NCBI GenBank assembly: GCA_900239685.1
Contig: OENT01000573.1
Coordinates: 1 to 64,000, forward strand
Length of the DNA stretch: 64,000 nucleotides
Direction: 5' to 3'
From: Rotaria macrura
Lineage: Eukaryota > Rotifera > Eurotatoria > Philodinida > Philodinidae
The position numbers and the translations under genes are program-made. Positions 25,817-37,831 of the stretch are shown here, one piece after another (positions within the stretch are counted from its first letter, which is position 1; the number at the start of each line of letters is the position of its first letter). The notes beneath the pieces are model-generated. The model did no database searches, had not been told where the DNA came from, and worked only from the letters and a program-made list of their open reading frames with translations.

Positions 25817-26566
25817 GGTGACCCGACAGTTGAGCTCCCGACAATTGAGCCTCGAATCAAGAAAAAAGTAAAGTAATAGAACAAGACGATTTTATTTGAA
25901 TAAATCTACACTCGTATTAAAAATTAAATAGAGTTCTTGCTCATTTAAAATACAAATCGCTTGAGACTAAATGAAAAGTTGAAGCTAACTGTTGTAATTG
26001 TTCATCCAACAGCTCGTATTTCGCTCGCTTTTTTAATTTAGCAACCACAGCTTGTGTCTGTTCAGCCACTATCAAATTCGCGTGCTGTTCAATTTTTAAG
26101 TCTTTGATAGATTCATGGGTTTCCTCGCGCTGAGTACTAAACAAAATTGATATGCAACTCTCTCTTGAAAATAGATCAGGGATCACACTACTTGAATAGT
26201 TCTGTGCCAGCATTCTGATGAGTTGTTCGCCCATCGTAGCTGATGCTTCAATCTCGAAAAACAATTCCACATCGGATTTGAAAAGCGAGGAGCACAATGT
26301 CGATTGTTTCGAAATGAACGATCCAAAAAGTTATCCTCGAAACAGGCGACAAATTCTAAGCTAGACATCGTAATAGATTTTTGCGAATACTTGTTCATTT
26401 CTGTGTAGATAGTCATCGTATTCGTAGACGCAAGTATCAAGGAATCATTCACAACATGATAAGTGGCAGGTTTAAAAGCATTTTCAAACTTCATCTAAGT
26501 ACATGGGTAGATGTTGATTCTGTATATTGCCTTATGCATCAATGAAGGCTCAACTCTCAGTGTACC
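25817..26566. mobile_element. Foldback/Mutator-like element, copy 1
   Basis: A 750 bp element flanked by a perfect 10 bp duplication ATACCCTCTT (25807-25816 and 26567-26576). The left end starts GGTGACCCGACAGTTGAG and has two units of CCGACARTTGAGCYC; the right end has one inverted, decayed unit. The interior matches copy 2 (42067-43000) at roughly 90% by eye. A 9-10 bp target duplication is typical of Mutator-like and some Foldback elements (established knowledge). It carries a minus-strand ORF pair. Confidence 0.8.
25941..26494 (-). pseudogene. ORF of the Foldback-like element (two overlapping frames), copy 1
   Basis: On the minus strand, ATG 26494 opens MKFENAFKPATYHVVNDSLI and runs to codon 103. 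From about 26320 the -1 frame is open (ISKQSTLCSSLFKSDVELFF) and continues to a stop at 25941, through a helical, Gln/Glu/Lys-rich stretch (HANLIVAEQTQAVVAKLKKR). Copy 2 has the same start and the same frame break. Either a -1 shift, a small unseen intron or an old shared mutation explains this. I do not recognise a transposase or any known domain. A polyadenylation-like AAATAAA on the minus strand lies downstream. Confidence 0.4.
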
Positions 26567-26812
26567 ATACCCTCTTCTATGCTGAAACACGTCCCAGCTA
26601 GTTAGACAAGAAGACAATCTATTAGTCTTCGTTTAGCATCAGAGTGATTCATCACTGATACTGACAGTATTCGATGGCTGATTTCATTGTTGGTAAATCT
26701 AGAGCTTGTGGGTGTGGGCTAACGTTTGAATGGGTGGATCTATAGAAAATATGGTTTCGTCAACCAGATGATTTCAATAGATCAGCTGGCGAGGCCTAAA
26801 AACGAAGGACGC

Positions 26813-27100
26813 TCAAGGCGAAAGAGTATAATCGAAGCGTATTGAAAAAATATACTTTATATGAAAACAAAACTGACAATAAATCCGTTCTAACATACAA
26901 GTGCTGATTCTGATTGGGTTGAACAGTTTTTTTCTAATTAATAAGTAGGAAATTGCCGAACAATTAGTATTACATTCAGATTGCTCGTAACATTTATCGC
27001 CGCTACCAATGCATATCTGAATTTGATTTTCGATGACACAATTTTGATTATCGTTTAAAAATATTTTCTTGCACAACTGTTTATTCATTGAGAGAAGCAA
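26813..27100 (-). CDS. Possible exon of a cysteine-rich protein
   Basis: A 95-codon minus-strand open frame with seven cysteines in its first half (CVIENQIQICIGSGDKCYEQ, then SECNTNCSAIS). The cysteine spacing resembles a secreted disulfide-rich module. The second half is less protein-like. An acceptor-like ATTTTCAG lies about 30-40 bases upstream on the same strand. No start exon with a signal peptide could be fixed, so it may be chance. Confidence 0.2.
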   Translation of the reverse strand: MLLSMNKQLCKKIFLNDNQNCVIENQIQICIGSGDKCYEQSECNTNCSAISYLLIRKKLFNPIRISTCMLERIYCQFCFHIKYIFSIRFDYTLSP

Positions 27101-28007
27101 ATCTCTTGATCAGAAAATCGATAATACTGTGAATGCAGCTGAAAATTTTATTTTCACACTATGTTTTCGATTTGTAATGGAAAAGCTATTGCCAAATGTC
27201 TATTCATATTATTCCTACTAAGATCGTTGGAACTGTTTTTCATTATTCAAAATTATTCCGTCACAAGTAAATAGTTGTTCGATGCCACTTTTATTAGCTA
27301 CGCTAATACTATGCAATTCACATACGCTGACCTATATGATGCTAATATATACATGATTAACGTTCGTAAAGATAAATTAATGGTTTCCACATATTATACA
27401 TCATTGGGTTTTATTTTATGATGCTTAATACGCATGTACAGGTCTGGTTGTTGATGTAGAAAGAAGACGGCAATCCTATACACACCCACACCATCATTGT
27501 GCAACAAAAGATAATGAATTTCTGATGCCCATATTCGAAAAGAACATAAAATTCTAGTTCTTCTCAGTGGATGTTCACATGATCTCGAATAGTTTCAAGT
27601 CAGTATAAGTTGAACATATACTATGTCTAGAAAATTTCTACCCAAGCGTTAATCTAAGGCACACGTCGAATACTTTCGAGTCTCTGTACTTGAAGTAAGA
27701 TTTATTTTACTTTTCTTAGTATTTTTCCAATCTTACGATCTGTTATTGTATTTACTTGAAAGTAGGAGTTTTTTTCCATGAAAAGTATGTTTTTGTAGGC
27801 TTCAATTTCTTTTGTGATCCTTGTTACGTATCAAACGTTATACGATGACTTTTCGATGAATCATAATTTGCCACGTATCTGGTTGCCGTTGTCGTCATCA
27901 TAATTTTATGCTTTGAAAACTTTCATTTTGCGATACATCGGTATAAAGTTAATATTAAATTTCGCCGTAAACGAAAAAACTACATCAAACACTAAATATA
28001 AAAGGCA

Positions 28008-28770
28008 ATGGGATATCTAATACAGTATTGCAGACCATGTTTGATCGTAATTTTTATTGGCAACATTCTCTTTGGTGTATCGATAAGTTCTTTATTGGTG
28101 GGCCTTACAAAAAATGACGAGTGTCCAGTTCAACCACTGCTTCCTCAAGGCCTTGTTGGTTTTGGAGTTCTCGGCTTGGTATTAAGCATTGTATTTGTGA
28201 TTCTCGTAAGTATGTGTTTTAGTGTATCAATCAATAATAAAACTCAGAATAGATACCATGAAATTGATACAAGAAAAAAACATCTCGTTGAGTAGAGTAT
28301 ACTTGCACTTTCAAAAATCTTCAGAAATTCAAAAATTTCCAAGTATGATCTACATAGAGAACCTTTTAGATCGTGGTGTCGTTCTTCAAAACTGATGACT
28401 CGGGTACTCATTTATGGTATTTACTTTATGCAATGAAAACGGTTGTCACGTATGGTGTTAGCGCAATTATTTGGACCTGTATAGTCAGTATAAATATGAC
28501 TTCGATTTTTAAATTCTCTTGAATCACATTTAGATTCTGTTTGTTCTTTGGACAAACCATGCACGATATCAACTGAAAGATTTCACAGATAAGGATTCAT
28601 TCTGTCATGCATGGGTCTATAATTTCTGCATTATTTTCGCAACAACGACCACAATATTTACATTGATCTTCTGCACTTTGATCATTGCGGTGATCTGCGA
28701 TAAAATTTACAAGTTTTTCGCAACAAGATCATTAGTAAAACAAAGAGACTTCGACAGGAAGGTTAAATAA
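28008..28770 (+). CDS. Four-helix membrane protein of unknown function
   Basis: Model join(28008..28205,28370..28483,28534..28770), 182 residues, all joints in phase 0. Four hydrophobic helices are visible: CLIVIFIGNILFGVSISSLL, GLVGFGVLGLVLSIVFVIL, a third spanning TVVTYGVSAIIWTC and ILFVLW, and IFTLIFCTLIIAVIC. The loop between helices 1 and 2 carries NDECPVQP, and the C-terminal tail is short and basic (VKQRDFDRKVK). The topology is like small tetraspan families, but no diagnostic motif (tetraspanin CCG, claudin GLW) is present. TATAAAAGG lies just before the ATG (27996-28004), so either the 5' UTR is very short or a start exon is missed. 28771-31488 holds nothing else I can support. Confidence 0.6.
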
Positions 28771-31488
28771 TATTTTTCTATTGATTTTTATTTAAAAAAG
28801 TGTCAAATCATCGATGAGGAATACAGGATGTCGGTGTGAAGGGTGTGGGTGTGTGCTTACTCAAAACTACGTGAGACATTGAATGCCGGTCACTAACTGA
28901 TACACTAACACTTATACCTGTACTCAGCTACTGGAGGTTTTGTCTTAAATAGTGGATGAGAGATGCTGTTTCAGATATAAACTTCATCCAATGAATATTT
29001 AAGTGAACAAAGTAACTGAGAAACTGAATCATGTTTATAGGCGAGACCAGATCAAGTTATAATACATGGTCGTCATGTGACATTCCATTAGAAGAAAGTT
29101 CATATGTATGCATCAATATGCTACGTATTCTCAAAGGATAAGTTGATAAAGATGTACGATCGAGAGTAAAAGCAACGAAACACAACTAGTGCACATCGAT
29201 TGTTGCAAGATTTTCACAAATCAGATGTACAAACCTAGGTTTAAAATAGTTTTACATCCAATTTACTTGAAGACTTCATCAAAGGTTGTGACTTAAATCA
29301 ATGTTTCTAAAGTTTGGATCTCAATAGACGTCGATAAGTACTACAATTTTTTCGACCGAATTTAAATGAGCATCTTGTCTATCCAGGAGAATTATTCTTA
29401 TCGAAATTCAATCGAAATGTATTAGGTTTTTATAAAAATCGACTAAATCCTACTGTAATCCAGAATAACGCTCGAATCCCGACTATTCAATGCTGCCTGA
29501 TTCTAGTGCATAAATTTGACCGCATCTCACTCGAGCATTCAGCTCATGTCTAGTAATGTCATCCAAGTACTAATTAACATCTAATTAAGAAAAATAGGGT
29601 TCATCCATCGAATCTGTTTGTTGATCGGTCTCCCGGAATCCGATCGGATATAATATAATCTGGTTTCACGTAGTATCGGATTCACTCAATTGGGTATTCA
29701 ACATTATTGATGTCAATTGTCACAAAAAATACGAATCAAACTTCTATACTGAGAAAAACTAATTTTGTCTTCATATTTATTATTTCATCGAAAAGTAGTG
29801 GCTTGATTTCTAATGTTGAATTGATAAAATGTCTTCTATTGACTTTCAATAACATAATTAGAATCTAACACAAATAAGAATATGATTCAGAACAAATAAC
29901 TATACAGCCGAAACGATGTGGATATCTTGCGGACTATGATGAATGATATTTATGAGTTCTAAAGAATACGATCGCTGGTTCATTCATCCCGACCGTTCTA
30001 GCAGGAAGCTGTTATTGGCATTGTGTCCTTTGTGTGTCTCTTTATTATGTATCAGAAGTCGTCATCGTATTATTCTTTATTTAGCATCCTTCGTATACTT
30101 GCTACTATCGATGGATCTTGCAAAGCCGTTTTCTACACATATGTATTACATTAACATTTCTGTATCGTCAAACAATGTATCCTGCATCATCACAAGCTCA
30201 TAGGTAATGATACATGAGAGTTGGCTGAACTATTCAAAATATTCATAATTGTATTCTAGCCGTTCGATGTTTAACATAGTTATAAAATATCCTATAAGAG
30301 TTTTAACAGTCCGATGTCTAATACATGAGCTTGATCTGGAGACACGTATAACGATTATTGATCTAATCTCTTTATAAATAAAAATAAAGTTATCTTCGTA
30401 AAGTTAATTATTATGATGTATAGAAACTAATAGAATTTCAGCAATTTAATCTGAAAATTTCAGTATTAAACGGTGCATCTATGATGACAGTAATAAATAA
30501 GTTTATCGGTTTATATTACATTATTCCCTGCTTAGTAATTTTTTCTTCGTATAATTGCCAATTTTACTAAACAAGATATATTACATTCACAAAGAACCTT
30601 AGTTTAGGGTCGATATCTAGTAATGTTTTTCGGTGCCTTAATTTCTCATGGCAATTATTTTTCCCTCCTCTATTCATCGACCGCATCAGTTCAACACACT
30701 CGTATGATGAGCTCGTTCGAATGGCATTTGTCGATCGACTGTCTTCTATTGACGGCGTATTTATCAGATAAAATTCAATCTTTCGAAAAACTAGAACAGT
30801 TAAGTAATTCGTGTTATTTTGAAATTCGAAGTTTTTCAATAATAAAATCTAAGAACTGCAAGATGAAAGCGCATCTGCAGAAAAAAGCAAAAGATGAATA
30901 TTGATTTAGTCGTCTGGTTTTCGAATTTGAATATCTAACTATTCAGTTTTGTATGACATATGCTTATTCGCTATCTAATTGTGAACCGAAATGTGCAGTG
31001 AAACTCGAGTATGACACCTGCGTAGATCATAGCAATTATATATTTTTGAAGTGAAGAACAGCAGAATCGAATTTTTTATATATAATACAGATAGATATTA
31101 AGTTCAATTAATGTTCATCGACTTAAAAGAGACATGTCGTTAACAAACGTATTTCGCCAGAATAGTTTAGAACCGCTAAGTTGATGGCTTATTTCCCTTA
31201 TATTATCTGATTGTGTTCGTTCACATGACATCAATCAAGTTACGAATTCTTAGAGAGTAGAGGACTTCAATGTGTAACACAAAATCTTTCATATTTAAGA
31301 GGGCTGAGACAGTAACGTAAGACTAAATAATTATTTGGAATATATTTTCAAAGTTAACATAAAAAGACTTGAGAAAAAGAATAGAAAAGTCTTGTATCAA
31401 TATTACGAAAAGAAAGACATTTTGTCGAAATCATCACTTTCACTATCTCGATTATTGAAGACAATAAAATAAAAATATCTTCTAAATG

Positions 31489-33683
31489 TTAATGCGTGTC
31501 GATTTGATCTTGTTCTGGCTGTTGTTCAACCATGAGTACTTCATCTTGTCTTTGTGTAATGGCAACATGAGCAGATGGTCGAAGTGAGCCCATAAAAAGA
31601 GGCAGATGTATTTCATATCGTGAATACATTAGAATAATAATAATGAAAATAAATAAAATCATAACAATTATCACTGGCCATAAAACCATGGGTACATGAC
31701 GCATAGTACCTGCGAAAAATTGCGATAAACTTTCACCTATTGTACCAAGCGGCGTAACAAATAACTGAGCAAATGTCATTGACAAAGCCTGTTGGAAGAG
31801 AAACAATCATAATTTATATTGTTTTCATACATACAAGGATTGTGTACCTGAACCGGTGTCACTTGTGAATGTGGTTTAGCACGTAATGCTATGTAATATT
31901 GCAAACATTCATTAGTTGGTACTTGAAAAAAAGCACTAAATTTAGATTTAACAATATCCCATACACCCATTGAATGACCTTGACAATGTTTTGGCACTTT
32001 TTTCATAAGAACTTCATCAACTTTTGCTTGTGCTTCCTGTTGGAATAAATCTTTTCGTATGTTATTTGATTTGAATTATTAAACAAACCTGATAGAGTGT
32101 ATACCAATTTTGTACAAAAGATACAATGAATGCAAGAATAAAAAATGTTGTCAACCATCTGCCACGACGAAGATGAATACGAATACAGATCAAACTTATT
32201 ATTCCAACTATAGTAGTAACCAATGCAGTCTAGAATATCATCAGTAGATGTTTTATATATTCGATCTATCTTCAGAGCGTAATTATTCTTAATCGTTCAT
32301 TTACTCAATGCTGTAAAGCAGTGACAGGAATGTAATTTATATTTTCTCATAAGCTGTTATTGACATATAATTGGGAATAAATTGAAATAGTGCTTTTTTT
32401 TATAAAATCTTTCTTGCGACTAATCGATGGCTCGATTTGAGCATTATCTTAATTATAACTGATAGTACAACACTCAATACAATAGTTTTCGAATTTCTAC
32501 TTCAATGCTGATATCGAGATAGATGTTAAGTAGAAAAGTTTATTTAAAAAAATCGAAATCTTCTGATTTGTTCAGTTTTTAAAAGAACAAATATTGAATC
32601 TATCGTTTCATATAAGCAACATGAAAATCAATCTTCTCCTTTCATACCAGCATTGTGAAATAAAAGCAACAAGAAGTTTATATATATATATATATATATC
32701 TGTTATTCATAAACGTACCAAGCGCATTCATTTTGCAAATGTGAATAAATTTCATGAACTCAGAAGTGATACGATATTGACATAAACATTTTCAACGGGT
32801 ACTCATAACTTAATCAAATGTCTACAGCTCATATAATCCAGACCCAAAAACAAGTAATCTCGTTTTGCTAAACTTCTCTGAAAATCTATGAAAAAATACC
32901 ATTCAATACAATCATATCCATTATTTAGTATTAGAAAGCGAATATTTTCTACCAACGAGGATACTTAGATTAACTTCAATCTATTAATGAATGTTGCTCT
33001 TACTTTGGCTATCACATTGATATCAAATGATCGTAACCATGATGGCCATGATAATTCACTCATAACTGATTTCTCTTCTTCTATTGTATTAATCATACGT
33101 TTGAGAAGATCAGATATCATATGAACTTCATGAAGTACATTTTTCTAAAAGCATAAACGTACATCATAGACTACAGAAGACTAAATTAAATAAATCAAAC
33201 TTGTTCAAATTCTGATGAAGAAGCAAATCGATTAAGTCGATCGAATTCGCTAGCAGATAATTCAAGTAGCATTCGATATTCCTTAGCATTATTTGACTAA
33301 ATGTATACAAGTGAAGGTATTGAACATTATGTGAAGAAAAATGATTTCATACAGGAAATTTTTCAATCCAATCTTTGATAACATGACGATAGGCATTAAG
33401 TACTGTTTGATATTCCGTTTTAAAGGTTAATGGACATGTTTCATCATCCTTCTAAAATGTTAAAAATCTTTTTTTTACAAGAAAATCGATACAAATAAAA
33501 ACCTACCAACGGATATATATGTTTTTCAACTTTTTCTTTTACTTTTTGTGATGCATAATCGACTTTTTCATGGATTTTATCTTTAACATCCGTGAACATA
33601 TCAAATATGTCTTGTGAATTGACGAGAATGATTGTTGTCAACAAATAAAAATGAATGCACCGGGTTGCCGAAATGGAAAGCAT
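31489..33683 (-). CDS. CLCC1: Chloride channel CLIC-like protein 1
   Basis: Model complement(join(31489..31788,31848..32036,32089..32229,33004..33144,33201..33296,33353..33451,33507..33683)), 380 residues; every exon is an exact number of codons. CLCC1 is an endoplasmic-reticulum membrane protein linked to chloride transport and ER homeostasis in animals. An N-terminal signal peptide (IHFYLLTTIILVNSQ) is followed by a luminal helical region, then two helices (TALVTTIVGIISLICIRI and WLTTFFILAFIVSFVQNWYT), a loop with NECLQYYIALRAKPH, the family block ALSMTFAQLFVTPLGTIGES, and a last helix (VLWPVIIVMILFIFIIIILM). The order and the QKYYELL / TKALAVTFTTFVTEPL-like blocks match vertebrate CLCC1. 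The cytosolic tail is much shorter than in vertebrates (~550 residues in all). ATG 33683 was chosen because the signal peptide begins there. Intron 4 (32230-33003) is the only long one. Confidence 0.85.
32679..32699. repeat. (AT)n microsatellite
   Basis: An uninterrupted TA/AT run of about 20 bases within the long intron of CLCC1. Confidence 0.8.
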
Positions 33684-35290
33684 GGCTTTCAATTCTCTTT
33701 AAAATTTAGAGAAATTTTCAAGAATGCCAGTTGATTTGTGGTGTGGTCTGGTGTTATCAATTGGCTTAGTATCAAAGATTTTGTTTCTCAGCTACACTTC
33801 GTATATACACACGCACTAGGAATTAAGATTCTAATTTATTTTCAATTAAAAACCACTAAGAAACGTGCTAAAGGATTTTGGGTGTATTAATAAAAAATAA
33901 TATAGATGCCGCTAATTTTGTAAAAGTCACTAAGAAGACTTAGCATAATATAGATGCATGGAATGACTATCATGCATACAGGTTATTCCTTGTGCGCTTT
34001 TGTCTTAAAATGAGTCTTGATCTTTAAGTTTTTGTATCTTGTTGTTTATGGTACAGCTGTAGTTGGACTTTTACCAAATAATCTTTCAATTGTAATTTAC
34101 ACATCAATTTAAAAAATTGTCTTTAATGTAAAACAGCTTTATTTTCTATTTCACTTGAAATACAATGTAAGTTTTTCCTATTCCTCTCTCGTTTAACAGC
34201 GCTATGGTGTCACTCAAAGTTTTAGATATGAACCCAAATGAGTAATCATACGAAAATCATACACCAGTTCTTCTTTTCTTTGAAAATATCTCTTGTGGGT
34301 AAAATTGTTTCTTCGATGAGAGAATAATGAATATATAATTGTTTAAAAATTTTTATAATAAAAATTAAAGCGAAGATTATTAGCTGCGATTAATGCTAAA
34401 CTCCTGGAAAAAATTCAACGATACGAAAAAGAACAATAATGCCACTTACACACAGTCATATTCTTTCTGATAGTTGATCTTTCTTAAAAACACGTTACGC
34501 TGTGCGCAACCTAAATCATGACGAGTCTTTTATGCAAAAAAAAAGATTCACCCAATGTATCTATTTTTTCTTATCATCAAATTGAAATTGCATTATATTT
34601 AAATTAGATTTAATATACAGAAAGCGTGTGTATTTCTTAATGCATAAGTGTGCTAAATCATTGTAGTTTTAGAATTGACGATACTGAGTCATCGAACACT
34701 AGGCCACGGATCAAGTCTTTTAAATCAATGTATATGCACACCACACATACGTCTAAAATACGTATTTGGATTTCTTACAAACTTATCCAATCGAAGTTCG
34801 ATCGATGACGCTAGTTATTGATGCATGACAAGAAACACTATAGTATCTCGCATGATGTAATTCAATCTGTGAAACTAACGAGAATATGTATTTAATTTTT
34901 CAATCGTTTTTGAACTCGAACTCCGTTTATCAGGTAGACTCCTTTAAGGTGTGAAACGTTTCATTAACATAATCGTTGTTAGTTATTTTTTCATGTGTTA
35001 TATACATTTGACTGTCATCGACGCTCGATTTTATTGAATATACCGGAGTAAAAAAAGATTTGCGATATTTCGCCTTGCTATTTCACTCATGAGTAAATCA
35101 ATTATTGAACAAATAGTTCAAAAAATTTTAATTACAAAAGTTTCATGATCCAAATATTAAAATACTATCATCGGTATTACAGTATATTGTATCTAGAAAA
35201 AGAAAACACTCAACAAATTGAGTTTTTCATCAATGAAACGAAGGATATCGAAGAAATATAATTCATCTTGTTTGAGACACTAATGAATTG

Positions 35291-35860
35291 CTCAATTTCT
35301 GGTGTAGATTTTAATTAGTGGTATACGAAAACGAATCTGACAGTAGCTATAATGTCAAATTCACTTTGTTAATAGCCTAAATTTTTTCTATCTATCTACA
35401 CAAGGCCTACTCGTCTGATTAACTCTGTTCAAGAGATATGAGGATTTTAGTGGAAGTTTCGAAATTCGCTAAATCATCAGTGGTAAGTCGGGAGTGCATT
35501 AATATGGATATAGTCCATTGCATTAGACTCAGGTGATTGGAAATGGTTTTTTGTCAGTGTTAAGTTTGAACCAAAGTCGCAAGATCACACTTCTACTTAA
35601 GGATACTATGTAAAGTTCGTAGAATTGTACAGATTTTTTGTCGAATATTTCATAGATTGACATTTTATCATTGCAGTTCAAACTGATTAGTGGTTAGTTA
35701 GATAATTACGAATTATCCGATAGAGCGTTTAAAGATATTGAACAGAGTCAGTCATAAGAGTAGGGCTTATATAGGTCGACAGAAAAATTCTAAATAATCA
35801 ATGAACTAAATTAAATCTTATTGCAACTGTTGGATTCGTTCTTTACACCAGAAACTGAAC
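35291..35860. mobile_element. Diverged element with ~150 bp inverted repeats
   Basis: Bases 35291-35450 pair with the reverse complement of about 35725-35860. Shared words include TTTCTGGTGTA at the tips, AACGAATC, ATTTTTTCT, CCTACTC and GACTCTGTTCAA/AACTCTGTTCAA. The arms have diverged by perhaps 25-30% by eye. No target duplication or coding frame. The surrounding intergenic region (33700-37800) shows nothing else I can support. Confidence 0.5.
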
Positions 35861-37831
35861 AACGTCCTGTTATCTCAATCTAACTGAACTGTCTTTCTTT
35901 CTCGTATCTCTCTTTCCACCAGTGAACAACTCAGCCTTATAGGCACTTTCCTTTTCGAGACACATTAGGCTTTAACGCCGACTCAAACGGATTCAACTTG
36001 TTTAATTTTTCTTCTCTTTACTTATGTTATCTGATGTCGTCACTCATCTTTCTAAATCAATATCGTTTATGAAATTTTTATATAAGTACGACGAGATTTA
36101 TACAATCCGTAGACGATCGGTAACAAACGGAATTGTTCGACCGCATACTTAAAGACACTAGGAATAAATAGAATAGCAATACAAAAAAGAATTTTTCTCA
36201 CGAACGCATCGTACATAGTATTTGATAGAGAATAAGATAAATGTATTTCATATTGAAAAAATTCAGTAAAAACGCAATGAAATGAAATGTAAGCAATCTG
36301 ATCTATCAAGATTCAATTACTGATGAACAGTGAAGTGAAGTTTTCAAATAACAGATCTAGACACAGTCTAATTGTATGTATCTAATTAGCAACTTTTCGA
36401 TTAGATTTTGTAGACGACGTGATCAATCTTTCTCTATAGACTAGAATCTAACCCTTGATTGATATATTTTCGTTACCGATGGTCTCATTCTTATTTTCTA
36501 TCTTAGAGGTAACAATTTATAAACAGTTAAAATTTTACTTTTGATCTTGGTCAATAAAAACTTCATATTTCTAACGCCAGAAAGTAGCCAAGTTGTTTTT
36601 TCAGATATGTTTCAAGTATGTATATAATTTAACATAGTAAACTATATGTTCGCATAGTCAAACGACGATTAATTATTCTCCTCTGAAGACAAGAAAGATT
36701 TAAATGAGCGTTAGTATATAAAGGTCGATGATCAAAGTTCACTTGTGCTCAATAAACAATAGAATCCTTTGATCTAGATGCTCGAACCTTTAGCGTGTAG
36801 ATAAATGTTTGGTTTAGAAAAAAACAAAGAATTGCAAGTATTCTTTCACGTTCATAATGAAAATCAATTTTTTTTAATACACAATTACAAAATCATAATT
36901 TGACTAATCAAAAGAAAAATAATCAGAGAATATTTCTCTAGGAATCTTTCATTTTTCTCTAGATCATCAGCAAACATTATTCAAATCGTCATTTCTTCTG
37001 TTTTATTTCATGACACAATTCTTCTCTCAGTTCCAAAAAAACCAATCAAAATAGAAAAGTAGCGAAAGGAACGTATGATTGCTTCTGAGATGCTTCTAAA
37101 ATCGTGGTAATAAAGGTTATGAATGTTATATGGCAATAGAAACCAAAATAAAATAGTATATGTGAATAGAATACTTGGCATTTTCTACTTTCCCACAACA
37201 TCAATATGACAACAAGTGTGAGTATCATATCGTATGATCTTGTTCTTTTTCAGCCAATTAGACTAGTATTAATCATTACTTTCATCTGCACACATAATCT
37301 GTTCATGAGCTAGAAATACCAGTTTCTTTTATTTTATACAATTGGTATACTTTTGAAAATATAGCTAAAATCAAATGAGAGAACATGATTCAACAGGTAC
37401 GATAGTAAGTTTATGCTCACTTCTTGAAAGTACCCTAAGAATACGATATTAAAAATATTTTAATTTTTTCTGCGAATGAATGATTATGTGTTTTCGGGTA
37501 AAAATGACATTTTCCAATCTACTATGACTAATATGTATGTGCTTAAGTGAAAGCATAACAATCGATGAGAAAAAAACCCTCATCTTGTGGCGTCCTCTTT
37601 TCCTTTCTCACGGCTCAACAATAATACAAATGCAATGTTCTATTCTATTTATTCTTTCTCTCTTTTACACCTTATCACACACTTACACGTGAATATCTCA
37701 TTGTGGAATAAGAAAATAATATCATTTGACACATCAATTTTGTAAGTAAGTGAAGCAACTACGAAATTCACATGAAGAAAAAGAAATAGATTCTTTCTTT
37801 ATCATTTCAAGTTTTGAATTTGTAAATCAAG

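Noticed and set aside
29943-30203. 86-codon plus-strand frame with a hydrophobic stretch
   Set aside because: No homologue recognised, no supporting splice sites, and the hydrophobicity fits random T-rich sequence.
30567-30904. Open frames of ~90 codons on both strands over the same bases
   Set aside because: No splice sites, domains or composition favour either strand; chance frames of this size are common in this window.
36067-36309. 80-codon minus-strand frame with a hydrophobic centre
   Set aside because: No start context or neighbouring exon supports it.
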